A DNA stretch of 64,000 nucleotides. It comes from Paratinospora sagittata. Lineage: Eukaryota > Streptophyta > Magnoliopsida > Ranunculales > Menispermaceae. Under the pieces are notes generated by a model. It saw only the letters and a list, made by a program, of their open reading frames with translations, did no database searches and was not told the DNA's origin. The position numbers and the translations under genes were made by a program. Below, piece after piece: positions 60,401 through 64,000 of the stretch; the stretch's first letter is position 1, and every line of letters begins with the position of its first letter. The stretch spans positions 18,886,438 to 18,950,437 of the forward strand of contig CM069598.1 of assembly GCA_035771175.1 (NCBI GenBank), in the 5' to 3' direction.

Positions 60401-62861
60401 TCCGGCAATGAAGGCCAAAATAAAACAATTTCGACGATGAAGGTCGGAAGAAAAGAAAAATTTCTCAGTTGTACGAGCTTAAAGCTTTGATACCATGTTG
60501 TAAAAATAAAATAATAAAAGACACAAAGATGTAACGTGGTTCGGCTTTAAGGCCTACGTCCACGGGAGAAGAGGGAGAATATTTTCTTATTCTTGATTAT
60601 GTCTTAATGGAGGGACACCATATATATATAGACATACAGGGTTATGCACACATATAGCTATAATTACAATTTTAGTAATTGCTAAATAAAACGACTACTA
60701 AAATTATCATCTTTTCTTAAAGGAAATAAATCCCACAGATTTTGCTCTTCTCCACAACACATAGAGATCTGTCATAGTCCTTCTAGAGCACCTTTTAGGA
60801 TGGTCACTCTCAACTTTAAACTAATGGCAAGATCATCTTATGCAAGGTAGCAAATTTTCCTTCTAAGAAGAACTATATACTGTTTGAAATGGGCACCAAA
60901 GTTAGAGTCTCTCATTCCATTAGTTTTGAATTCCAAACAAGACACAACCTTCAAAACATCCACCTTCTCCCCAAATTAATTTTGACGAATCAACATTAGA
61001 TTCTTTTGAAGACTAATGCCTCTACCCTCTGCTAGATAATTGCCAAAAGATATTTCAAATTCAGAGTTCTCTTTTAATACACTATTAAACTTGTCCAAAA
61101 GTAAGATCACACAATGCATAGCCAACAATCAAAATAAAAACAATAAATTTTGTGAAAAAAATGAATAACAAACAAAATCTTGAGAATATTATATAAGAAT
61201 TAGGAACAAAACACACCTAAAAAATCACGAAAATCCAAGAAACATGTCCCAGCTCCCCAAAGGCCAAGTCTGACCATGTAACCCAAATTGCGTGGTTCTG
61301 AAGCACCAGTTGCTGAGCAATAAATAACACGAGCTTTAGGGAGGCGTGCCTGTTGTGTGGGAATTTGAATTTAATAGTTAACATAAATTCATTGAACTTA
61401 TCTCGAACTTCCATAAAAAGTGAACAAACCTTATGCAACCATGAAAATTAATGTTATCATCAACTTCCTCAAAGAGAGAAAGAGCGAGGGAATCGGCAAT
61501 GAATGAATTAAGCTAAAGCAAATTTCTACCAAGAGACCCATATCAACCATGAGGGAGAACATATGGCTAACATAAACCAATATTCATTTTCAAAAAGACC
61601 AAACAGAAGGAAATGCTTCTGGCATGGAAGATAATTAACATTCAAACAACATTATTATGATCCACAAAGAGTACTTCATGGTCTGGCAGAGTTAACAAGC
61701 CAAGACTCTGATCGGTTAGGTGTTCCATAGAATCCATACAAATTGAATAATTTAGTGGGTTTTTTCCTCATCTAAGTGGGTGCATACCAGTACAATATCC
61801 AAAACAACATAGAGTACATGACTATATATCTGAATAGGTTGGCTAGCATAAATGAACATATATAAGAAAAACATGACTTCAGAGAAAGTAGAGTCATCAT
61901 CCGGAGTTCATCTAAGGTTCCAGTTCCACAAAGTATAAGTCAATGTAGGTTGCCGAATAGCATAAACACATTACATCGTTGTATCACTTCAGCATGTGCA
62001 TTTTATTAAAAGTACTGATAATTTTTGTTTACCCCATATCAAGTGAAAACAAGTTTTAGGGATAGACCATCAAGCACTTTGAATGGGTGGTTCCGTTACA
62101 AGTTGAAGTCAAAACTTAAGATGGCTCCCCAAAAACTTTAGACACATTAACTTGAGCCTCTTTTTTCTCTTAATCTTTTCTTTTTTCTTTCTTATAATGT
62201 CATTAGTTCAGAGAGATTATAAGGCTTCAAAAAGTTTCTCCTAATGAATTTGAGGAAACTACATATATACACGCACCAAAATTTGGAATTATTTCAAATA
62301 AGATGAACCCACCGACACAAATACTAAATCTAATGCAAAAAATTATAACCACAATAAGCACGATGCCAAAAATTATAAAATAAGAGCACACGCTGTAATA
62401 CCATATGATCCCAGATTTTAGTCTAAAAGACCAACCTGGAGCTCAAGAACTGCTTCACCTGTTCGAGTTGGTTGTGATCCAGCTTCAGGAATTAGATTTT
62501 TAGCCTTATGGCACTGCAATGAAGTCGTTGACCATAAATAATTAGCTTTGATATGTAGATAATAGACACAAGTAGACTGAATCAGCACCAGCACCTTGTT
62601 TGTTATATAGTGAAATCATGAAAGTTGAGAGTTAACGGCTGGAAAAATAATTCAACAGAACCCCCAATATGCAGAGTACCTCATCAAAGACTACCAGACC
62701 CTTATAATCGGACCCACACCACTGCAAAAGTTGCTGCAGACGAGTACGGCCTTTCTCAGATGATGCTATAAGGCTACTGTATGTCAAGAAAACAACACCC
62801 TCCCTGATGCCAACTATCTTTGAATCTAACTTAGAGTAAGGAAGCTTATTCAAGGGATGCA
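12293..62861 (-). CDS. FGT1: Strawberry-notch/FORGETTER1-type helicase with PHD finger, 25 internal exons (both ends outside window)
   Basis: The encoded protein matches the plant Strawberry-notch family. In Arabidopsis FGT1 is a nuclear co-activator that works with chromatin remodellers to keep heat-stress memory genes accessible (family knowledge). Exons, 5' to 3': 62680-62861, 62436-62513, 61217-61349, 54881-54941, 54723-54804, 49421-49549, 49177-49320, 48962-49061, 48754-48885, 48270-48340, 47991-48163, 47782-47875, 32455-32552, 32242-32377, 31924-32030, 29808-29903, 29596-29683, 29391-29511, 29034-29145, 28825-28948, 28673-28750, 28472-28590, 17267-17320, 17043-17145, 12293-12421. All have AG/GT borders, consistent phases and no stops, giving about 914 codons against roughly 1,300 in the full family protein. 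Walker A, the N-terminus and the last C-terminal residues are not in the window. All transposons listed here sit in its introns. The gene looks intact where visible. Confidence 0.93.
12422..13224 (-). other. FGT1: FGT1 intron, nothing recognised; TA microsatellite
   Basis: AT-rich intron DNA with a pure TA repeat near 13182-13200. No coding signature on either strand. Confidence 0.5.
13225..13378 (+). mobile_element. Au-like SINE, 5'-incomplete
   Basis: The body matches the angiosperm Au SINE pattern: GTGTGACCATGTGGCCA, a B-box-like AGTTCAAGTC near 13263, CAAGGTAAGACTGCGTACAA, GTGGTCCGACCCTTC, and the 3' end GCTGCCCTTTTTAC. The tRNA-derived A box at the 5' end is not well preserved. Au SINEs are transcribed by RNA polymerase III and copied by LINE machinery (family knowledge). 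Confidence 0.75.
13379..14452. other. Intronic sequence, mostly unassigned; CTTT microsatellite
   Basis: No clear gene. A CTTT repeat lies near 14327-14350. Because a gypsy protease scrap follows the MITE at 14461-15342, part of this stretch could be degraded gypsy gag, but I see no diagnostic motif. Confidence 0.35.
14461..15342 (-). mobile_element. hAT-like AT-rich MITE, family 1 (882 nt)
   Basis: Begins CAAGGATCGAAAATTCG and ends CCATG, flanked by a perfect 8-bp duplication TTTATGAA (14453-14460 and 15343-15350). It is in opposite orientation to the copies at 24263, 38246 and 51481. The interior repeats TTCGA-type motifs and has no coding capacity. Confidence 0.8.
15377..15470 (+). pseudogene. 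Ty3/gypsy protease scrap
   Basis: The plus-strand frame [27 protein letters not shown] contains the aspartic protease signature DTGSTHNF, typical of plant gypsy gag-pol, interrupted by a stop. Only some 30 residues are recognisable. It lies just right of the MITE at 14461-15342, which probably inserted into this remnant. Confidence 0.5.
15679..16597 (+). repeat. Solo LTR (gypsy-type, 919 nt)
   Basis: Begins TGTTGAACC and ends CACCAACA, flanked by a perfect 5-bp duplication ATATC (15674-15678 and 16598-16602). A TATA-like TATAAAAAGA lies near 16329, followed by a CT-rich stretch typical of the U3-R-U5 layout. No internal region is present, so this is the product of LTR-LTR recombination. Long LTRs of this sort usually belong to Ty3/gypsy elements. 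Confidence 0.8.
16603..17042 (-). other. FGT1: FGT1 intron sequence, nothing recognised
   Basis: Intron between the solo LTR and exon 17043-17145. No repeat or gene signature recognised. Confidence 0.4.
17043..17320 (-). CDS. FGT1: FGT1 exons: C-terminal segment
   Basis: Exon 17267-17320 (54 nt) encodes [17 protein letters not shown]. Exon 17043-17145 encodes [20 protein letters not shown] and then [13 protein letters not shown]. They are joined through a split Arg codon across a 121-nt intron. These two small exons are isolated between an 11.2-kb intron and a 4.6-kb intron, and would be easy to miss in automatic annotation. Order, phase and identity to the family all fit. Confidence 0.9.
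17773..17897. repeat. Long near-perfect hairpin (51-nt arms)
   Basis: The left arm 17773-17823 starts TTGATGTATCACTCACAATC. The right arm 17847-17897 is its inverted repeat, ending GATTGTGAGTGAGACATCAA. The loop is about 23 nt. Only a few mismatches separate the arms. It lies in the 11.2-kb FGT1 intron and would fold in the pre-mRNA. It may be a tiny inverted-repeat element or a small-RNA hairpin. Confidence 0.75.
17898..18890. other. Intronic sequence, nothing recognised
   Basis: AT-rich, with an 18-base A run near 18336. No gene or repeat identified. 17321-17772 is likewise unassigned. Confidence 0.4.
18891..19581 (-). mobile_element. Degraded MITE related to family 1 (family 2)
   Basis: Begins CAAGGATTGTAAGTC, with CCCTAAACTTCGG and AAAATTCGGAATCAATCC aligning to one end of family 1. 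The right end, ATTTTCATTCCATG, aligns to the other end. The interior differs from family 1 but matches the split copy at 36687-41176. No flanking duplication is clear, so boundaries are approximate. Confidence 0.55.
19715..23100 (-). mobile_element. L1-type LINE with partial endonuclease, RT and zf-RVT; inactive
   Basis: Minus strand, the longest LINE here. The endonuclease end is at about 23100-22866 ([24 protein letters not shown]). A 382-residue frame at 21782-22930 covers the linker and start of RT ([31 protein letters not shown]). RT continues at 21579-21767 ([19 protein letters not shown]) and 21144-21563 ([13 protein letters not shown], catalytic FADD). It then runs at 20620-21258 and through zf-RVT to about 19.8 kb, with a poly(A) tail near 19715-19720. 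Several frameshifts break the ORF. A 24-nt in-frame duplication ([16 protein letters not shown]) lies near 22270. Confidence 0.9.
23101..23974. other. Intronic sequence, nothing recognised
   Basis: The first ~130 nt may still be LINE (endonuclease side). The rest is AT-rich with no gene signature. Confidence 0.35.
23983..26118. mobile_element. hAT-like element with a MITE nested inside
   Basis: The ends CAAGGTTTTAAAACTCG and (complemented right end) CATAGTTTTAAAAATTC are flanked by a perfect 8-bp duplication GGCAGACT (23975-23982 and 26119-26126). Inside each end are GGCATAAG/GGCGTAAGCCT repeats in opposite orientation. The element is 2136 nt, of which 1191 nt is the inserted family 1 MITE. 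No transposase is seen. Confidence 0.75.
24263..25453 (+). mobile_element. hAT-like MITE, family 1, with duplicated 3' end
   Basis: Begins CATGGCTCAAAAATTC. One 3' end falls at 25188 (GATCCTTG) and a second, similar 3' end at 25453 (GAACCTTG). The 8-bp duplication ATTATAAA (24255-24262 and 25454-25461) flanks the outer pair, so the element moved with both ends. The interior matches the copies at 38246 and 51481. Confidence 0.8.
26127..27050. other. Intronic sequence, nothing recognised
   Basis: AT-rich. A 71-codon minus-strand open frame at 26623-26838 has no recognisable family and no flanking repeats, so I do not call a gene. Confidence 0.4.
27060..27590 (-). repeat. Possible degraded LTR
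   Basis: Read on the minus strand it has a long T/A-rich U3-like part, a TATA-like TATATATAAATAAGGGC, then a purine/GA-rich zone. This layout resembles a plant LTR. I could not find matching TG/CA ends or a 5-bp duplication. Confidence 0.3.
27600..28471 (-). other. FGT1: FGT1 intron sequence, nothing recognised
   Basis: Intron left of exon 28472-28590. It has a poly-T tract near 28098-28107, but no LINE protein match next to it. Confidence 0.4.
28472..29903 (-). CDS. FGT1: FGT1 exons: conserved C-terminal region (seven exons)
   Basis: Exons 29808-29903, 29596-29683, 29391-29511, 29034-29145, 28825-28948, 28673-28750 and 28472-28590. They encode in order [106 protein letters not shown] and [17 protein letters not shown]. 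This is the helicase C-like domain particular to Strawberry-notch proteins. Introns are short here (74-325 nt). The cluster ends at an 11.2-kb intron, where the Gly codon is split GG plus A (17320). Confidence 0.93.
29972..30480 (-). mobile_element. LINE 3' fragment (zf-RVT remnant)
   Basis: The minus-strand tail TTTCTTATCAAAAAG near 29972-29985 resembles the LINE tails at 7.1 and 43.4 kb. Frame 30114-30308 ([25 protein letters not shown]) is the end of a zf-RVT domain. It sits in the 2-kb FGT1 intron between motif VI and the next exon, in the gene's own orientation. Confidence 0.65.
30481..31923 (-). other. FGT1: FGT1 intron sequence, nothing recognised
   Basis: Remainder of the 2-kb intron. 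No gene or repeat signature identified. Confidence 0.4.
31924..32552 (-). CDS. FGT1: FGT1 exons: helicase C-terminal motifs V and VI
   Basis: Exons 32455-32552 ([20 protein letters not shown]), 32242-32377 and 31924-32030. The middle exon holds [19 protein letters not shown] and [11 protein letters not shown], corresponding to helicase motif V. The last holds [20 protein letters not shown], motif VI, whose Arg residues act as ATP-sensing fingers in superfamily 2 ATPases. It ends APEY plus AG, completed by the G at 29903. All ligand and arginine positions expected for the family are present, so the visible helicase motifs look functional. Confidence 0.93.
33142..33889 (+). repeat. ~198-bp direct repeat flanking a LINE 3' tail
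   Basis: Copy A 33142-33340 and copy B 33692-33889 share AAAAGGATAAGCCCACAA, ACTTTCAAGAACAAAGGCC, AGAAGTGCTACACGAC and the end GAGCTTC. They differ by scattered changes and small gaps. The interval 33341-33691 is a LINE 3' end (ASTWVFAS ... SDWFLSW frame) ending in TTTCTGCT plus an A-rich tail, like the LINE ending near 56770. The geometry is that of a target-site duplication, but far longer than usual. Confidence 0.75.
33890..34160. other. Intronic sequence, nothing recognised
   Basis: Unassigned intron DNA between the LINE tail repeat and the small insertion at 34161. 32553-33141 is also unassigned. Confidence 0.35.
34161..34222 (-). mobile_element. Tiny LINE-tail insertion with 12-bp duplication
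   Basis: GCCATAAATGAT occurs at 34161-34172 and 34211-34222. Between them are 38 nt: a T run, CTTAATTTTTGAGAAGAAAC and a short A-rich end. On the minus strand it reads as the last few bases of a LINE plus poly(A). Confidence 0.55.
34223..36678. other. Very AT-rich intron DNA with small repeat scraps
   Basis: Mostly unassigned. A LINE-tail-like TTTTTTTTGACAAGAAAC lies near 35063 (minus strand). A family 1 MITE end lies at about 35790-35997, with the shared stretch CAAATTTTCGTAAAAATTAT ... CAATCCTTG. No genes. Confidence 0.5.
36993..37196 (-). repeat. Copia 3' LTR
   Basis: 204 nt, beginning TGTTGTGGAGCC (minus strand), preceded by a purine tract (CTCCCCCTC on plus). It is shorter than its partner at 40709-40937 because ~25 nt near its start are missing. 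Confidence 0.8.
37906..39934 (+). mobile_element. LINE 3' part inserted in the copia element, itself split by a MITE
   Basis: Flanked by a ~17-nt duplication, AACAATAGGTGCTTCTT (37889-37905) and AACAGTAGATGCTTCTT (39935-39951), 15/17 identical. The plus-strand frame 38048-38240 ([20 protein letters not shown]) continues after the MITE at 39167-39855 ([37 protein letters not shown]), the zf-RVT domain, then a 3' UTR and a short A tail. The 5' half including RT is absent. Confidence 0.85.
38246..39158 (+). mobile_element. hAT-like MITE, family 1 (913 nt)
   Basis: Begins CAAGGACTAAAAATTAGCCG and ends TTTCGTACCTTG, with a perfect 8-bp duplication ACCGTGAA (38238-38245 and 39159-39166). It is very similar along its length to the copy at 51481-52384, indicating recent movement relative to the LINE it entered. 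Confidence 0.88.
40709..40937 (-). repeat. Copia 5' LTR
   Basis: 229 nt, TGTTGCGGAGAAGAGAG to TTTTACAACA (minus strand), followed by TAGTATCAGAGTC, a one-mismatch initiator-Met primer site. It carries an extra ~30 nt at the outer end compared with the 3' LTR. Confidence 0.8.
41185..43130 (-). mobile_element. L1-type LINE, truncated at both ends (RT and zf-RVT)
   Basis: The 304-codon frame 42220-43134 carries most of [59 protein letters not shown] and the catalytic box as FSDD rather than FADD. Frame 41627-42208 ([20 protein letters not shown]) and 41186-41681 (STQ...[19 protein letters not shown]) form zf-RVT. The 3' UTR and poly(A) are missing at the boundary with the MITE flank at 41184. 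The endonuclease is absent. Confidence 0.88.
43131..43432. other. Intronic spacer, nothing recognised
   Basis: About 300 nt between two LINE fragments. No motif recognised. Confidence 0.35.
43433..44165 (-). mobile_element. LINE 3' fragment (zf-RVT)
   Basis: The minus-strand poly(A) (T run at 43433-43440) with tail GTTTCCTCTC begins the element. Frames at 43640-44164 encode [37 protein letters not shown] and [19 protein letters not shown], the zf-RVT domain. It is 5'-truncated and frame-shifted. Confidence 0.85.
44166..44959. other. Intronic sequence, nothing recognised
   Basis: AT-rich, with no signature. An open frame at 44292-44513 on the minus strand has no recognisable content. Confidence 0.4.
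44960..45290 (+). pseudogene. Ty3/gypsy RNase H-integrase fragment
   Basis: The plus-strand reading [15 protein letters not shown] and [13 protein letters not shown] matches the RNase H to integrase junction of plant gypsy elements, where DALSRK is a hallmark. [14 protein letters not shown] follows. Stops and frame changes break it. It is cut off at 45290 by the tail of a LINE. Confidence 0.65.
45293..45594 (-). mobile_element. LINE 3' end
   Basis: Poly-T at 45293-45300 marks the 3' end, followed by an A-rich insert. Frame 45380-45565 ([20 protein letters not shown]) is the C-terminus of a LINE ORF2. It differs from the LINE piece immediately to its right, so these are two elements. Confidence 0.7.
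45595..46540 (-). mobile_element. LINE zf-RVT fragment interrupted by a hAT-like MITE
   Basis: Frames 46281-46592 ([36 protein letters not shown]) and 45502-45933 ([32 protein letters not shown]) are the two halves of one zf-RVT domain, separated by the insertion 45966-46307. Both outer ends are truncated. Confidence 0.82.
45966..46307. mobile_element. hAT-like MITE with CTATGTTACC ends (342 nt)
   Basis: The inverted ends are CTATGTTACCTGGACTT and AAGTCTGGGTAACATAG. A perfect 8-bp duplication ACCATTAC flanks it (45958-45965 and 46308-46315). Near each end is a GTGTCAGAYAC-type repeat. There is no coding capacity. The insertion splits a LINE reading frame. Confidence 0.85.
46541..47781 (-). 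other. FGT1: FGT1 intron sequence, nothing recognised
   Basis: Remainder of the 15.2-kb intron next to exon 47782-47875. No repeat or gene recognised. Confidence 0.4.
47782..48340 (-). CDS. FGT1: FGT1 exons: PHD finger and following helix
   Basis: Exons 48270-48340 ([19 protein letters not shown]), 47991-48163 and 47782-47875 encode the PHD finger. Family members use it to read histone H3 tails. Zinc ligands visible are CEIC, the CCSCC cluster, the His of VHPA and CYSC. The Cys normally following HPA is Arg (codon CGT, complement of 48107-48109). After the finger come [19 protein letters not shown] and [17 protein letters not shown], probably helical, ending DDLIDQ. The next intron, 32553-47781, is 15.2 kb and is the largest complete one in the window. 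The missing ligand is the only oddity in the coding sequence. Confidence 0.92.
48754..49549 (-). CDS. FGT1: FGT1 exons: middle domain and basic/acidic linker
   Basis: Four exons: 49421-49549 ([18 protein letters not shown] to YWASHQ), 49177-49320 ([18 protein letters not shown] to EEAVTKY), 48962-49061 ([18 protein letters not shown] to PESLP) and 48754-48885 ([17 protein letters not shown] to DEESE). The last part is a basic patch ([11 protein letters not shown]) followed by a Ser/Asp/Glu-rich stretch, which reads as a flexible, possibly nuclear-targeting linker before the PHD finger. Introns here are only 76-115 nt. This cluster therefore escaped the insertions seen on both sides. Confidence 0.92.
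49550..50589 (-). other. FGT1: FGT1 intron sequence, nothing recognised
   Basis: Left part of the 5.2-kb intron. An 82-codon plus-strand frame at 50210-50458 has no recognisable family. Confidence 0.4.
50590..53228 (+). mobile_element. L1-type LINE, 5'-truncated, split by a MITE; inactive
   Basis: Plus strand, antisense to FGT1. The RT end is readable from about 50630 (NLQFANNT, the FADD box degenerate) through [17 protein letters not shown] near 50850 and [20 protein letters not shown]. zf-RVT follows at 51340-51480 and, after the MITE, at 52393-53090. It closes with a 3' UTR and an A-rich end near 53205-53228. Many stops are present. It lies in the 5.2-kb FGT1 intron. Confidence 0.8.
51481..52384 (+). 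mobile_element. hAT-like MITE, family 1 (904 nt)
   Basis: Begins CAAGGACTAAAAATTCGCCG and ends TTTCGTACCTTG, with a perfect 8-bp duplication CTTGGGAT (51473-51480 and 52385-52392). It is nearly the same as the copy at 38246-39158 and is also inside a plus-strand LINE. Confidence 0.88.
53229..54297. other. Intronic sequence, mostly unassigned
   Basis: A 19-nt tandem repeat (TCTATTAAGTTCATCATAA) lies near 53262-53299. A possible LINE tail (TTTTCATTTTCTTATCAAAAAA) lies near 54215-54235. No genes. Confidence 0.35.
54303..54548 (+). repeat. Solo LTR (copia-size, 246 nt)
   Basis: Begins TGTTACGGAG and ends TTTTGACA, with a perfect 5-bp duplication GAAAA (54298-54302 and 54549-54553). A ~34-nt unit (TTAGGATCAGAGAATATTTG...) is repeated in tandem near 54318-54384. 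A TATA-like CTATATAATG lies near 54497. It is unrelated to the other copia LTRs in the window. Confidence 0.75.
54723..54941 (-). CDS. FGT1: FGT1 exons: core linker ([27 protein letters not shown])
   Basis: Two short exons, 54881-54941 and 54723-54804, are separated by a 76-nt intron. The first supplies [19 protein letters not shown] and the second [20 protein letters not shown]. The Arg codon is split across the intron (AG plus A). They form the segment between the SATG motif and the middle of the protein, which is strongly conserved in plants. They sit as an island between a 5.2-kb intron on the left (LINE plus MITE) and a 6.3-kb intron on the right. Recognition rests on sequence identity plus matching splice phases. 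Confidence 0.92.
55140..56770 (+). mobile_element. L1-type LINE, 5'-truncated (RT end and zf-RVT)
   Basis: Frame 55181-55546 ([33 protein letters not shown]) is the RT thumb side. Stops follow near 55540-55630, and 55972-56607 (211 codons, intact) is the zf-RVT domain: [67 protein letters not shown]. The tail TTGTTTCTGCTCAAAAAAAA ends near 56770. It is antisense to FGT1 and the same subfamily as the tail at 33341-33691. Confidence 0.88.
56771..57304. other. Intronic sequence, nothing recognised
   Basis: AT-rich intron without recognised motifs. Confidence 0.4.
57305..58074 (+). mobile_element. Possible 5' end of a hAT element
   Basis: TAGGGGTGTAAGCCAACCCG followed by many CCCGACC/GGGTTGGG subterminal repeats is typical of hAT 5' ends. 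A CT-rich, leader-like stretch follows at 57620-57720. No transposase frame or matching 3' end is present. The sequence is cut off where the copia fragment begins near 58075. Confidence 0.4.
58075..60759 (-). mobile_element. Ty1/copia retrotransposon, 5' part (LTR to integrase zinc finger), inactive
   Basis: Reading leftwards: LTR 60759-60496, primer site TGGTATCAAAG, leader with CAG/GAA-rich repeats (59.7-60.4 kb), gag from about 59612 ([12 protein letters not shown]), and a zinc knuckle [15 protein letters not shown] in the frame 58511-59299. The protease region and the first part of the integrase finger ([11 protein letters not shown]) end abruptly near 58075. Stops are near 59411 and a frameshift near 59280. 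It is a close relative of the copy at 9745-11761, truncated further downstream. Confidence 0.9.
60496..60759 (-). repeat. Copia 5' LTR
   Basis: 264 nt, TGTTGTGGAGAAGAGC to TTTTTACAACA on the minus strand, adjoining the primer-binding site. It is almost the same as 11500-11761. Confidence 0.88.
60760..61216 (-). other. FGT1: FGT1 intron sequence, nothing recognised
   Basis: Intron between the copia LTR and exon 61217-61349. No motif recognised. Confidence 0.4.
61217..61349 (-). CDS. FGT1: FGT1 exon: helicase motif III (SATG)
   Basis: This 133-nt exon encodes [20 protein letters not shown] and then [21 protein letters not shown] is the helicase motif that couples ATP hydrolysis to DNA handling. 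The acceptor is ...CACAACAG and the donor is GTGTG. The exon ends one base into a Gly codon that is completed at 54941, after a 6.3-kb intron holding a LINE, a hAT end and a copia fragment. Position 61300 falls inside the conserved core, and no frame damage is seen. Confidence 0.92.
62436..62861 (-). CDS. FGT1: FGT1 exons: SNO helicase N-terminal AAA/DEAD-like region
   Basis: Exon 62680-62861 begins in codon phase 1 and encodes [10 protein letters not shown] through LVVFDE. Exon 62436-62513 continues with CHKAKN and ends VLELQ. Together they give the DEAD-like box FDECHK, split exactly between E and C by a 166-nt intron with GT-AG ends. This box coordinates Mg-ATP in superfamily 2 ATPases. 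The preceding exon, which should carry the Walker A loop, is not found up to 64000. Identity to the plant FGT1 family is obvious by eye over the whole stretch, so confidence is high. Confidence 0.92.
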
Positions 62862-63415
62862 CTGAACAACATAAATCAAAAGAACCAGACTTCAATTATG
62901 GAAAAAAAAAAAAAAAAAAAAAATCTTGCAAACCTTCTAGCAACAATAAAATATCCATGAGATAAAATAGCATACAGGCTAGGATGCATAGATAGGGATG
63001 TCCACATAATATGGGAATGCTCTGCAAATCCTAGGTGGCCACTGATTATGGTCATCAAATCAAGCAAGCAGGTATATACTATGCCTAAGAATTAGCCCTT
63101 TTAAGATGTCTTCATTTTTACTACATAATGGTTTAAGTATATATACAAAATTAACAATTAAAGATTTAATTTGAAGTTCTTCCATTTTCTTTCTCTCTAA
63201 TACAATGAATTACTTTCAAATTTTGGCTAAAAGAAAAGGTAGAGAAAATGCCCAAACCTGAGAAAATATCAATAGTAGTAACAAAATAAAACCATCCAAT
63301 ATTACGTATCAGCATTGGCCTATGCCACTAGGCCTCTTTATTTAAATCCAATGTGTCAAAATTTCATGATACCGACATGGGTATGGAATATGTGGCCGAC
63401 ACTTCAAATTATGGA
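62862..63415 (-). other. FGT1: FGT1 intron upstream of the first visible exon
   Basis: Contains a ~23-base A run near 62900. No exon encoding the upstream Walker A region was found. Confidence 0.5.
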
Positions 63416-63430
63416 AGACCAATATAGATT

Positions 63431-63622
63431 TTTTTTTTATTTTTTTTTTTTGAGATCATGGGTATCGGGGACACCTCTCCCCACTAATCCCACGGGACCG
63501 GACACAACCCAATAGTACAAGTGGCCATCAAATGGTGGGAGACACACTCGAACCTGAGACCTCCTCATGAAATGGATTTTAGGTGTTTTGCACCTAACCA
63601 CTCTCCCAACCCTTTGTTGGTT
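63431..63622 (-). mobile_element. tRNA-derived SINE with 15-bp target duplication
   Basis: A perfect duplication AGACCAATATAGATT (63416-63430 and 63623-63637) flanks 192 nt. On the minus strand the element has an A-box-like GGGAGAGTGGTTAGG, a B-box-like GGTTCGAGTGT about 35 nt on, and an A-rich tail with one T. This is the layout of a pol III tRNA-derived SINE. The intact duplication points to a fairly recent insertion. Confidence 0.85.
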
Positions 63623-63637
63623 AGACCAATATAGATT

Positions 63638-64000
63638 ATCAAACGAAAGAAGAGAAAGCAAAAAAAAAAGAAAATGATTAATAGGTGGTAATTCACTTGA
63701 GTGGGGAAAAAACAAAAAATAAACAATTGAAAAAGAATTAAAAAAAAAAGAAAGAAAAATAATGAATATAAACTTAGTAATGAACTTAACCCTGTCCAAG
63801 TACCCACATCCAAACTTTTGGACACTTTTTAGTCAAGTCCCCTTATCCCGTAATTTGAAAATGACTTCTACAAGAGAGTAAATTGTACTTACCCTGCATA
63901 CACTAATCCAAGAAGCCAAAGAAACACGATGAAAAAAGGGCTTACAATGCATGAGGCTCCTACATTACGGGGATCCGTGAAATGGGGACAGGAAGACATA
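63638..64000 (-). other. FGT1: FGT1 intron, nothing recognised
   Basis: A/T-rich sequence to the window end. No exon recognised. Confidence 0.4.

Overview
The window is plant nuclear DNA. The evidence is GT-AG introns, Ty1/copia and Ty3/gypsy LTR retrotransposons, L1-type LINEs with the plant zf-RVT C-terminal domain, an Au-like SINE, hAT-type DNA elements and AT-rich non-coding sequence. The species cannot be fixed from this sequence. A flowering plant with very large, transposon-filled introns is indicated.

The only host gene I can support fills the window on the minus strand. It encodes the plant Strawberry-notch / FORGETTER1 (FGT1, EMB1135) type helicase and PHD-finger chromatin regulator. 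I placed 25 internal exons between 62861 and 12293. They total 2744 nt in about 50.6 kb. Every junction keeps the reading frame, every intron has GT-AG ends and no exon has an in-frame stop. The order is helicase DEAD-like box and SATG motif (62.9-61.2 kb), linker (54.9-54.7 kb), acidic region and PHD finger (49.5-47.8 kb), helicase motifs V and VI (32.6-31.9 kb), and the conserved C-terminal region (29.9-28.5, 17.3-17.0 and 12.4-12.3 kb). The N-terminus, Walker A exon and start codon lie to the right of the window. The last C-terminal exon or exons were not found and probably lie to the left.

Nearly everything else is transposon debris inside these introns. Left intron (1-12292): 3' part of a copia element, LINE tail, two Helitron-like 3' ends, a hAT element nested in a hAT element, a minus-strand LINE and a 5' copia part. 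12.4-17.0 kb: SINE, hAT-like MITE, gypsy protease scrap, gypsy-type solo LTR. 17.3-28.5 kb: long hairpin, MITE, the longest LINE, hAT element with a MITE inside. 29.9-31.9 kb: LINE fragment. 32.6-47.8 kb (15.2 kb intron): LINE tail inside a ~198-bp duplication, a four-level nest (MITE-like element > copia > LINE > MITE), three or four LINE fragments, gypsy fragment, hAT MITE. 49.5-54.7 kb: LINE with a MITE inside, solo LTR. 54.9-61.2 kb: LINE, hAT end, 5' copia part. Right end: tRNA-type SINE with a 15-bp target duplication.

The most interesting points are the gene itself (about 5% coding across its visible span), an Arg in place of an expected PHD zinc-ligand Cys, an AT-rich hAT-like MITE family with four copies bounded by perfect 8-bp duplications, the dated four-level nest, and the unusually long duplication around a LINE tail. 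No intact mobile element and no bacterial-type system is present.
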